From positions 770,243-784,948 of the forward strand of contig MU646365.1 in assembly GCA_026770585.1 (NCBI GenBank): a stretch of DNA of 14,706 nt, in the 5' to 3' direction. A program made the translations under genes and the position numbers. The stretch comes from Baffinella frigidus. Lineage: Eukaryota > Cryptophyceae > Cryptomonadales > Baffinellaceae. The notes under the pieces were generated by a model. The model worked only from the letters and a program-made list of their open reading frames with translations. It made no database searches and was not told the origin of the DNA. Shown here piece after piece: positions 9,029-14,706 of the stretch (the stretch's first letter is position 1; the number at the start of each line of letters is the position of its first letter).

Positions 9029-9082
9029 CCCTGCCCCGTAGCACCCAAGGTTCAGGCCTACTGTAGGGTCCCAAGCACTCAC

Positions 9083-9326
9083 GTGCAAACCCCAAACCCC
9101 CAACCCACAATTTGCAAACCTGAAACAACCGCGCCGCCCCTTCCGGCTCCAGGCGCTCCAACAGCAGCGGCAGCACCCGCTGCAGCGTGTCCTTGCTCGG
9201 CCCCACACGAGCCTTCGCCGACCCAGCGCCCCGCACGCTCAGCCCCCGCGTCTGCCGCTTCCGCGACGGCCCCCCCTGCTCTGCCCCATCCCCGCTTGCC
9301 ACCGGCTTGCCCCGCTTGCCGCCCAT
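9083..9326 (-). CDS. Probable F-box protein, first exon
   Basis: The minus-strand ATG at 9324-9326 opens MGGKRGKPVASG, a basic stretch SRKRQTR (possible nuclear signal), then an F-box-like motif: LPLLLERLEPEGAARLFQVC followed by KLW. This matches 'LP.ELL..IF..L.P.DLL.L..VCK.W'. F-box proteins bind Skp1 and bring substrates to SCF ubiquitin ligases. The likely donor is GTGAGT at 9077-9082, after VGGLGFA. Those codons are read from GGGGTTTGGGG telomere-like sequence, so the original exon may have ended earlier (for example at 9105, right after W). No substrate-binding repeats were found; the rest of the gene is not recognised. High GC, like the E4 exons. Confidence 0.55.
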
Positions 9327-9870
9327 GCTCCCCCCGACCTGCTTCTGTCGGGAATGAGCGTGCGGTCAAGGGAAAGAGCCTGCTGTCAAGAGCCTACACA
9401 ACGTCAGCCCAGGGGAGCGCTGCTCAACATATCGGCACGTGCGACGGGGCTGGCAGCGCTTGGGGCGGTCGAGGGGGGGGGGGGTCGGGGCGGTGGCGCC
9501 AAACAGCTGCTGAAGAGGAGCGGGGGCGAAGCCTGCGGCGCAATACACCAGATCCCAGCAGCTGGGAATGGATCGCAGGGTTCCCGACCGCAGAGCACCG
9601 CCACGCGCACAGCTCTCACAAAGACCCATTCTGGTGTCTGGCGGGTACCAAGATGACACCCCACAACCGCCGGATCCCCACGCCCATCGCAGCACGTCGG
9701 AAACCATGATCTCGAAATCTGTAAATGAGACGCGGGGGAAGGGCGCAGCAGCGCGCAAAGTCATTGAGTCGCACCTGCTAGGTTCACGCTCTGTCGTTCG
9801 ACAGAAAGGTGCCTGCGGTGCCGCGAGAGAAGCCTTTCCTTCTCCCTCCCTCGATCCCTTTTTCGCTCGT
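9327..9870. other. GC-rich stretch without a supported gene
   Basis: Several overlapping ORFs exist on both strands (for example 9366-9764 minus, 9354-9656 plus). None has a recognisable motif, and all look like open frames expected from high GC. It may contain the promoter or 5' UTR of the F-box gene. A G11 run with a GGGGCGG flank lies near 9472-9490. Confidence 0.4.
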
Positions 9871-10025
9871 TAGGTCCTTTAGGTTTTAATTTCTCCCAAC
9901 ATAGCCCAACGACACGCCGTTCCGTAGAAGGGATCTGCAGAGAAAGCTTTTTTGCTTTCGGATCGCGTTTCGCTCTCCAGTGCAGAGGCTCGTGAAGAGG
10001 GGATACAGGGCGGTTCTCTTGGGGT
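9871..10025 (-). repeat. CCTAAAGGAC dispersed repeat, copy b
   Basis: Inverse of 7230-7390, full length, with TAGGTCCTTTAGG at the left and TTCTCTTGGGGT at the right. Confidence 0.88.
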
Positions 10026-10029
10026 GGGT

Positions 10030-10360
10030 GAAGGTATGCGATATCGCTCTCATGCTCACTTACACAAACCGAACCCAAGTCAGCCTCCTTTGAGGCTCAT
10101 GGTATCCCATGGTTGAAGTTTAAGAGCTTCAATCACGAATACCACACAAGGTGAAAGGGGTTGTGTGGGAGTGTGAGGTGCAATCAGTTAGACACCAAAG
10201 ATGGAAGGAGAGAAATGTAGTTGAGTAGGGGTTTCCCCCAATGTACGGACGTCAGAAAAGTGAAAGGTAATTCAAGCGTCAGAAGCAACAACATTCCGTT
10301 AAGATATCGGAAGAGCAGTAATAAAACCAAAAAAGTCAGCGAAATTCAGGGCAATCCAAG
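10030..10360. repeat. Inverted counterpart of 7760-7860 plus unassigned sequence
   Basis: ATGGTATCCC near 10098 and GTTTCCCCCAATGTACGGACGTC near 10230 are the inverse of motifs at 7760-7860. A TTGAAG-TTTAAGAG-CTTCAA hairpin is at 10113-10132. No gene was seen. Confidence 0.55.
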
Positions 10361-10455
10361 CTTTAGGTCCTGTAGGTTTTAATTTCTCCCAACATAGCCC
10401 AACGACACGCCCTTCCGTAGAAAGGACTGCAGAGAAAGCATTTTTGCTCTCGGTC
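10361..10455 (-). repeat. CCTAAAGGAC repeat, copy c (short form)
   Basis: First of three tandem copies. It ends after the GAAAGC hairpin at GCTCTCGGTC and lacks the TCCAGTGCAGAGG half. Confidence 0.85.
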
Positions 10456-10611
10456 TTTAGGTCCTTTAGGTTTTGATTTCTCCCAACATATGCCAACGAC
10501 ACGCCGTTACGTACAAGGGATTTGCAGAGAAAGCATTTTTACTTTCGGATCGCATTTCGCTCTCCAGTGCAGAGGCTCGTGAAGAGGGGATACAGGGTGG
10601 TTCTCTTGGGG
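10455..10611 (-). repeat. CCTAAAGGAC repeat, copy d (full form)
   Basis: Full unit with the CACGCCGTTACGTACAAGGG variant and TTCTCTTGGGG end, directly abutting copies c and e. Confidence 0.88.
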
Positions 10612-10713
10612 TCCTTTAGGTCCTTTAGGTTTTAAATGCTCCCAAGATATGCCAACGACACGCCGTTCCGTAGAAGGGATCTGCAGAGAAAGCATTTTTT
10701 AGGTCCTTTAAGG
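10611..10713 (-). repeat. CCTAAAGGAC repeat, copy e (short form)
   Basis: Short unit bounded by GTCCTTTAGGTCCTTTAGG on the left and AGGTCCTTTAAGG on the right, ending about 70 bp before the start codon of the lumen-protein gene. Confidence 0.85.
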
Positions 10714-10782
10714 TTCGTGCAACGCGCGGGGAACTTCGATGATTTTAGAATTTGACCAGTCTCTGAAAAAAGAAAGGTCAAA

Positions 10783-11067
10783 ATGGCCGGGGAGGAAAGA
10801 TGCCGGGGGCGGGGGCAGCGTGCGCTGTTCATGGCGTGTCTCTCGCTCTACACCACCCCGCTCAGCGCGTTCCTTCCCTCCGCCCCGCTCCTTCGGCCCT
10901 CTCCTTCTCGCCACTCCAGACACTCCTGCTCCCTCACGATGTCTGGCGAGAACGGCGGGGCGGCTTGGGGGAGGCGCGCCGCGCTGCGTCTCGCGGGATT
11001 CGCTGCGGCGGCGGGTGGGCTGGCGCATGAGGCAGATGCTGCTTCAGATGTGGAGAACAGGGACGAG
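10783..11067 (+). CDS. Plastid thylakoid-lumen protein, exon 1 (tripartite targeting presequence)
   Basis: 95 codons from the ATG at 10783. Residues 1-29 look like a signal peptide (R-rich start, ALFMACLSL core, PLSA cleavage) with Phe at +1 (F30, LSA/FLPSAP). This is typical of plastid import in red-type secondary-plastid algae. Residues 30-60 are Ser/Arg/Pro-rich, as in a transit peptide. Residues 62-86 (WGRRAALRLAGFAAAAGG then LAHEADA) look like a twin-arginine thylakoid signal with ADA as the cleavage site. The mature start would be ASDVENRDE. The donor GAG/GTGCGG after residue 95 gives phase 0, agreeing with exon 2. A second Met at residue 17 is a weaker start, since it loses the basic n-region. 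Confidence 0.6.
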
Positions 11068-11302
11068 GTGCGGCGCTCAGCTCCTGGGGAACCTTGCAGA
11101 GCATGGCAGTCAGAGGGAGCGTAGAGGATCAAGGGCTGTCTCTGACCCGCAGGATTCCTCGCGGCTGCTTGGGGGCCAAACGCAGTGACCAGATCCTGCA
11201 GGAAGTGTGAGGATCAAGGGCACGGCCTGACGCTGGGGAGGTTTACATGGAGGCGGTGTCGCCCACCCCCCCCTCAACCCTCAACCATCAACCCTACGGC
11301 AG
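11068..11302 (+). other. Intron 1 of the lumen-protein gene
   Basis: It runs from GTGCGG to CCCTACGGCAG. A short CCCTCAA telomere-like run (about 11268-11294) lies just before the acceptor and acts as its pyrimidine-rich stretch. Boundaries are inferred from phase agreement. Confidence 0.45.
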
Positions 11303-11400
11303 GTGGGAGAGAAGGTGCGGAAAGCTGGGGCGCGGCTGCCCGGGATGGGGCAGCCTGACGTCGCGTACCCTGCCGCGTTTGCTGGGCGCTGGAAAGCAAC
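11303..11400 (+). CDS. Lumen protein exon 2 (PDVAYP..FAGRW motif)
   Basis: The frame reads VGEKVRKAGARLPGMGQPDV then AYPAAFAGRWKAT. The 'PDV.YP..F.G.W.(V/A)T' motif opens the conserved domain of a plant and algal thylakoid-lumen family that I believe is catalogued as DUF6816; function unknown. It fits directly with the lumen presequence of exon 1. The 3' end is uncertain: CAG/GTTCCT at 11403 is a possible donor, while the frame stays open to a stop at 11483. Confidence 0.52.
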
Positions 11401-11451
11401 CAGGTTCCTCCCCTCATCCCTCAAGGGGAGAGACTACCCTCAGCGGAATGG

Positions 11452-11482
11452 GACTGGCCGCTGGAAAGAAACAGGGTCCTCC
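11452..11482 (+). pseudogene. Partial duplication of exon 2 end
   Basis: CTGGCCGCTGGAAAGAAACA and GGTCCTCC repeat CTGGGCGCTGGAAAGCAACC and AGGTTCCTCC at 11382-11410, offset 72 bp. Peptides are GRWKETG against GRWKATR. It ends in TAG. Confidence 0.6.
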
Positions 11483-11503
11483 TAGCTCTGCCTCATCGGC
11501 CCG

Positions 11504-11740
11504 ACCTTTAGGCCCTTCAGGTTTTGAGAACTCCCACAACATGCGGACACCAACTGATCGTGTTCGCACCAAAAGTTGACGGGATGCAAAGTTGACGGGG
11601 TGCCCCCTAGTTCTGCCTTAATTTGATCTAGTTTTCTCAAAATGAGAAAGTGAGGAGACCAGAAGGTGATAACCCCAAACTCCAAACCCCAAACAGGGTG
11701 CTCGCTGGCATCGAGCTGCCCTCGGGCGAAGGGGCAGTGG
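11504..11740. repeat. Mosaic of dispersed repeat fragments
   Basis: CCTTTAGGCCCTTCAGGTTTTGAGAACTCCCACAACATGC (11506-11545) is a diverged left end of the CCTAAAGGAC family. AAAAGTTGACGGG and CAAAGTTGACGGG (11570-11600) are partial AAGTTGACG elements. The rest is unassigned. No gene was seen. Confidence 0.5.
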
Positions 11741-11744
11741 ATCC

Positions 11745-12000
11745 TAAGGTATCCCCGACTCCGCTAAACCTCAAACCCTAACCCCTAACCCCTAACCCCT
11801 AACCCCTAACCCCTAACCCCTAACCCCTAACCCCTAACCCCTAACCCCTAACCCCTAACCCCTAAAACCCAAAACCTAAAACCTAACCCCTAAACCCTAA
11901 TCCCTGAACCCTAAACCCTCAACCCTCAACCCTAAACCCTACACCCTAAACCCTGGGTTCTCTTACATTCTCCCAGAATCAACGTAAGGTATCCCCGACT
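11745..12000. repeat. CCCCTAA telomere-like tract flanked by a 16-bp direct repeat
   Basis: TAAGGTATCCCCGACT occurs exactly at 11745-11760 and again at 11985-12000. Between them are about 13 perfect CCCCTAA heptamers (11776-11865) and mixed CCCTAAA/CCCTCAA/CCCTACA units to 11953. The arrangement looks like an insertion with a target duplication, or a duplication that trapped the tract. Confidence 0.88.
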
Positions 12001-12073
12001 TTTCTTCTTTTTGCATTACTCGCATACAGTCCTGCAAAGGTCCTTCAAAGCCTCAAGTTGAGTGACCACGAAT

Positions 12074-12206
12074 GGCTCCTGGAGGGGGTATTCAAAAGTC
12101 AATTGTCAAGGAAAAACGGTATTCAAAAGTCAATTTTAAGTAGCAAACGGCTCCAAAAACGGGCCAATGGCTCCAAGAACGGGCCTGGAATACCCCTCCA
12201 AGAGCC
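12074..12206. repeat. Foldback element with internal direct repeats
   Basis: GGCTCCTGGAGGGGGTATTC (12074-12093) pairs with GAATACCCCTCCAAGAGCC (12188-12206). Inside are two direct repeats: GGTATTCAAAAGTCAATT twice, and CGGCTCCAAAAACGGGCC against TGGCTCCAAGAACGGGCC. Confidence 0.78.
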
Positions 12207-12313
12207 CTGCCTGGTACAATAGTCTATGAGCCTTAATTAAGACGGTCCTGCTTCGGCATGGCTCGTCGGTAATCTCATGTGGGAACTGTTATAATTTGTA
12301 AAGAATCGGCAAT

Positions 12314-12568
12314 GAAGTTTACTACACAGAACGATCTTTACTAGTAATATTGAAGAAAACGTGTTGTGATCTTCATTGAAATCCAGGGTTTTAAATTAAA
12401 AGAGTTTCCAAATTAAATCAGCCCCTCGAAATCCCCGACTCTCACAAGACGCTTCTCTGGCTTTATTTGAGAGAATCTATTAATTAAGCCCTTGCCTGCC
12501 GACGAAAATTACTTCACACTTGGATCATACTAGTAATAGTGAAGAATTCGTGTGGTCAATTTCTTTGG
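12314..12568. repeat. Diverged direct repeat, offset about 190 bp
   Basis: 12314-12379 and 12503-12568 share TACTAGTAATAxTGAAGAA, CGTGTxGT and TTCATTG/TTCTTTG. The sequence is AT-rich and lies just before the exon 3 array of the lumen gene, so probably its decayed intron copies. Confidence 0.6.
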
Positions 12569-12605
12569 CAGGAAAGTTAAATCCGTTTCCATGTGGGATC
12601 TGCTG

Positions 12606-12660
12606 CTATTGGAAGCGGCACAAAAGCGCAAGGGCAAATTCTAGGAGGTCCCCAATTTGT
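12606..12660 (+). pseudogene. Lumen-protein exon 3, copy 1 (decayed)
   Basis: LLEAAQKRKGKF then an in-frame TAG. The acceptor CAG is changed to CTG. The upstream CCGTTTCCATGTGGGATC matches the flank of copy 3 (TCGTTTCCATATGGGATT). Confidence 0.68.
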
Positions 12661-12818
12661 TCTCTAGGACCCTACGGTAGGACATCCCTAGGGACCTACA
12701 GGTTTCCTATGGGGGTCAATAGACGGCGTGTACACTTTAAAGTGTACATCCAATGAAAATTAATACAGATTGAAACCCGTTTTAAGATGTTTCAGGCGTA
12801 TGGTGGCTTTGTGTGCAG

Positions 12819-12881
12819 TTGCTGGAAGCGGCGCAGAAAACAAAGGACAAAATCGAGGAGTTCCCCGTACGCTTTCTCTGA
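12819..12881 (+). pseudogene. Lumen-protein exon 3, copy 2 (truncated)
   Basis: The GTGCAG acceptor is followed by LLEAAQKTKDKIEEFPVRFL and TGA. The copy breaks within the VRFI motif. Confidence 0.68.
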
Positions 12882-12955
12882 GCGCGACCCCTTGATTTAA
12901 TGCGGAATCAGATTTAATTCACCACACTATTATATGGTATCGTAAGGGTATAATA

Positions 12956-13013
12956 TGCTATCTTAGCCTCTACATAGCTTTACCATAACACACAGTCTAC
13001 CCCTAAGATAGCA
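12956..13013. repeat. Hairpin with 11-bp stem TGCTATCTTAG/CTAAGATAGCA
   Basis: The arms at 12956-12966 and 13003-13013 are perfect, with a 36-nt loop. It lies in the intron-like space before exon 3 copy 3. Confidence 0.7.
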
Positions 13014-13058
13014 AAAAAGGTGGTTGATATTAGATTCGTTTCCATATGGGATTTGCAG

Positions 13059-13126
13059 CTGCTGGAAGCGGCGCAGAAAAGAAAGGACAAAGTCGAGGAG
13101 TTCCCAGTACGCTTCATCCGCAAGCC
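13059..13126 (+). pseudogene. Lumen-protein exon 3, copy 3 (intact 5' half, different 3' half)
   Basis: The TTTGCAG acceptor is followed by LLEAAQKRKDKVEEFPVRFI then RKP, identical to copy 4 at the DNA level over about 68 bp except one base. After the RFIR codons the sequence differs (KPEFQTQRFALKAFRGTDE, open to 13268), so NGDRVVADRS is missing. It is either a chimeric pseudo-exon or an alternative cassette. Confidence 0.6.
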
Positions 13127-13295
13127 CGAATTCCAAACACAACGTTTCGCGCTAAAAGCGTTTCGTGGTACGGATGAAAGACATAATCGCGAATGGCAAT
13201 GGCTCAAAGGGCTAGACTTTTGGCGTGCTTCCCCGGGTATATTCTACCACAATCAACTTTACTCGTAAGTAATCAACTTAATTCTTTGTTCGCAG

Positions 13296-13384
13296 CTGTT
13301 GGAAGCGGCGCAGAAAAGAAAGGACAAAGTCGAGGAGTTCCCAGTACGCTTCATCCGCAACGGGGATCGCGTTGTCGCCGACAG
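13296..13384 (+). CDS. Lumen-protein exon 3, copy 4, most complete (FPVRFIRNGDRVVADR)
   Basis: Good acceptor (TTCTTTGTTCGCAG). The frame reads LLEAAQKRKDKVEEFPVRFI then RNGDRVVADR. The family I link to exon 2 has the order 'YP..F.G.W ... A......YPVRFI.NG...VVADR.FN', so this exon fits downstream of exon 2 in the same plus-strand gene. The likely donor is GACAG/GTCACG at 13385. No donor of matching phase was firmly identified for exon 2, and an intermediate exon may be missing. The role in the lumen is unknown. Confidence 0.5.
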
Positions 13385-13464
13385 GTCACGAGTCCGCTCG
13401 AGGCTGGAACAAGGACTATTTTTACAACCTCTTTCTTCCTAAAAGTCGTAGTTTCAGCGGACAG
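13385..13464 (+). other. 80-nt intron-like insertion bounded by GACAGGTCACG direct repeats
   Basis: GACAGGTCACG occurs at 13380-13390 and 13460-13470. Removing the 80 nt between GT (13385) and AG (13463-13464) joins VVADR to SRNARL and keeps the frame. A TTTCTTCCTAAAAGTCGTAGTTTCAG stretch precedes the acceptor side. Confidence 0.5.
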
Positions 13465-13558
13465 GTCACGTAACGCACGCTTAAAGCGTGAGCAACGTGA
13501 CCAATTCCAGTACAAAAGAGAGAAGGCTTTTATTGAACTTATGACGTCGGACCAGTGA
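13465..13558 (+). CDS. Lumen-protein exon 4 / C-terminal end
   Basis: Read in frame with exon 3 copy 4: SRNARLKREQRDQFQYKREK then AFIELMTSDQ and TGA. The DRS-x-N start matches the DRxFN continuation expected of the family, but the charged tail is not familiar and may be read-through of intron or decayed sequence. The exon contains a CACGCTT-A-AAGCGTG hairpin (13476-13490). Confidence 0.42.
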
Positions 13559-13692
13559 CTTAAAGCGTCCAGAGAGGGCTCGAACTAAGTGCTTCTACGA
13601 TACTAAATGTACAACCGGACGTACCTAAGCGACGGAGGCACTCGCTTTGCGTACAAAACGTACAAAACTACACTCGGAGCCAGAACATTTCG

Positions 13693-13789
13693 CCTAAGTC
13701 AACTCCCCCTGAAAACCTGCGCCTTAAGTCAAATGCCTGCCATGGTGGCAGGGTCCATCTAAACGAAATCAGGGGAAAGTTGACTTAGG
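13693..13789. repeat. Nested foldback CCTAAGTCAACT ... AGTTGACTTAGG
   Basis: The outer arms are 13693-13711 and 13769-13789 (CCTAAGTCAACTCCCCCTGA against TCAGGGGAAAGTTGACTTAG). The inner palindrome CCTGCCA-TGG-TGGCAGG lies near 13736-13752. A further GTTGACTTAG copy follows at 13797-13806. Confidence 0.78.
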
Positions 13790-13850
13790 TGAGCTGGTTG
13801 ACTTAGCTGAAATTTTGTGGCGCGGAGTGAACTAGGTAGTGGCACGCGGC

Positions 13851-13887
13851 ATCCGCAACGGTGATCGCGTTGTCGCCGACAGGTCAT
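13851..13887 (+). pseudogene. Lumen-protein exon 3, copy 5 (3' fragment)
   Basis: IRNGDRVVADRS then TGA, the 3' part of exon 3, followed directly by an inverted AAGTTGACG element. Confidence 0.6.
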
Positions 13888-13913
13888 GAGCTCGAGGGTG
13901 GCGGGCTATTCTT

Positions 13914-13960
13914 AAGTTGACTGACATGCTGGGTATGTGGTACAAAACCGTCAACTTTGG
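13914..13960 (-). repeat. AAGTTGACG palindromic element, copy 4 (inverted)
   Basis: AAGTTGA ... GTATGTGGTACAAAACCGTCAACTTTGG, continuing with AGCGGGAAAGAGCCTGCTG. Both parts match, inverted, the segment at 5872-5933. Confidence 0.68.
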
Positions 13961-13978
13961 AGCGGGAAAGAGCCTGCT

Positions 13979-14004
13979 GACGCGGTTGTCGCCGACAGGC
14001 CATG
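13979..14004 (+). pseudogene. Lumen-protein exon 3, copy 6 (fragment)
   Basis: ACGCGGTTGTCGCCGACAGG encodes DAVVADRP, a short remnant of the GDRVVADRS end. Confidence 0.45.
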
Positions 14005-14069
14005 CGGCTCCCGTGATCCCCCCCCCTGATATTTATGGAGTACCGACAAACCTCTGCGCCTCCCCTCGA

Positions 14070-14395
14070 TTCCCCTAGACCCTAGACCCTTCACCCTACA
14101 CCCTACACCCTCAACTCCAAGCCCCTACATCATGCACCCTACACCCTACGCTCTACACCCTAAACTCCCAACCCTACACCCTTCACTCTAAATTCGAGAC
14201 CCTGCACCCTTCACCCTACACCCTGCACCCTGCACCCTACACCCTACACCCTACACCCTACACTCCAACCCCCAAAACCCGAAGCCCTACTCCAGAGAGT
14301 TCAACGCGGAGCAAGAGGAGCTCTCTGTGAACAAGCAAACGGCGAGCCAGCCCTACCCCCTAGACCCCAAACCCTAAACCCTACCATAAACCCTA
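14070..14395 (+). repeat. Degenerate CCCTACA/CCCTAAA/CCCTGCA tract
   Basis: Many C-rich heptamers (CCCTACA most frequent, also CCCTTCA, CCCTGCA, CCCTAGA), interrupted near 14290-14345 by a non-repeat island containing AGAGAGTT ... GAGCTCTCT. Confidence 0.88.
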
Positions 14396-14431
14396 GGCTC
14401 TGCGTGAACACGCGAGCGATGAGAGTACCCA

Positions 14432-14582
14432 CGCCCGGAGGCGAAGAGGTCCACATAATCGTAACCGCAAACTCGTGTTGAGTCTTTCTATTATTTGTTT
14501 CACGATTTGTACCACGAATAATAGAAAGACTCAAGGCGGGATTTACGATTACGGTTTGGGGGTCCCTTTCGCCTCCGGGCGC
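14432..14582. repeat. Large foldback with 18-bp perfect inner stem
   Basis: The inner stem TTGAGTCTTTCTATTATT (14478-14495) pairs perfectly with 14517-14534 around a 21-nt loop containing GATTTGTACCAC. The outer ends CGCCCGGAGGCGAA (from 14432) and TTCGCCTCCGGGCG (to 14582) also pair. The arms between are an imperfect match (ATAATCGTAA against TTACGATTACGG). It is a non-autonomous-transposon-like palindrome. Confidence 0.85.
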
Positions 14583-14600
14583 GGGTTCCAGCTTAACACT

Positions 14601-14706
14601 TGGGGTGTGGGGTTTGGGGTTTGGGGTTTGGGGTTTGGGGTTTGGAGGGGGGGGTTTGGGGTTTGGGGTTTGGAGTTTGGGGTTTGGGGTTTGGGGTTTG
14701 GGGTTT
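14601..14706 (+). repeat. TTTGGGG array to the window end
   Basis: About 14 GGGGTTT heptamers with two imperfect units, continuing past the right edge. Confidence 0.95.

Noticed and set aside
8786-9709. A 307-codon plus-strand ORF, the longest in the window
   Set aside because: It runs through the foldback at 8918-9028, telomere-like CCCCAAACCCC, and the complement of the F-box exon. Composition is Pro/Ala/Arg-rich with no motif. It is an open frame caused by high GC.
12520-12756. Plus-strand ORF across lumen exon 3 copy 1
   Set aside because: It reads the copy in the wrong frame and continues into a CTACGGTAGG repeat. The exon frame itself has a stop codon.

Overview
The window looks like nuclear DNA of a eukaryotic microalga, not bacterial. 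There are no long intact ORFs, Shine-Dalgarno sites or operons. Short GC-rich exons are bounded by GT/AG, introns are full of telomere-like heptamers (TTTAGGG, TTTGGGG, TTTATGG, CCCTCAA, CCCCTAA, CCCTAGA and others), and there are many small dispersed foldback repeats. A plus-strand presequence has the layout used for thylakoid-lumen proteins in algae with red-type secondary plastids (signal peptide with Phe at +1, Ser/Arg-rich transit peptide, twin-arginine segment). This suggests a cryptophyte or a haptophyte/stramenopile relative; the exact lineage is a guess.

Positions 1-7000, minus strand: one gene, recognised exon by exon as a UFD2/UBE4-type E4 ubiquitin ligase (ubiquitin-elongating-factor core). 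Six exons lie in the correct order and their splice phases agree: A (6446-6999), B (4304-4382), C (2602-2690), D (1947-2048), E (777-899), F (about 100-165). The gene continues off the left edge. Exons B, C, D and E each have extra, mostly truncated copies beside them (B about 8 in total, C 4, D 6, E 2), and the truncated ends usually run straight into telomere-like repeats.

Positions 5080-6440 and 7020-10740: mostly repeats. They hold a 173-bp tandem pair, a small palindromic element with AAGTTGACG/CGTCAACTT ends, a family containing CCTAAAGGAC and CTACGGAA motifs in both orientations, and a short CCTACGGTA palindrome family. Among them is the first exon of a probable F-box protein (9083-9326, minus).

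Positions 10783-14000, plus strand: a second gene, for a probable plastid thylakoid-lumen protein related to a plant/algal family with a YP..F.G.W motif and a later VRFI.NG..VVADR motif. Exon 1 carries the targeting signals and exon 2 the PDVAYP/GRW motif. The VRFI exon is present in four tandem copies about 213-240 bp apart plus two short fragments. This repeats the exon-array pattern of the E4 gene.

Positions 14000-14706: degenerate CCCTACA/CCCTAAA tracts, a large foldback (14432-14582) and a terminal TTTGGGG tract. No tRNA, rRNA, CRISPR or promoter could be supported. Family assignments rest on remembered motif patterns, and no search was run.
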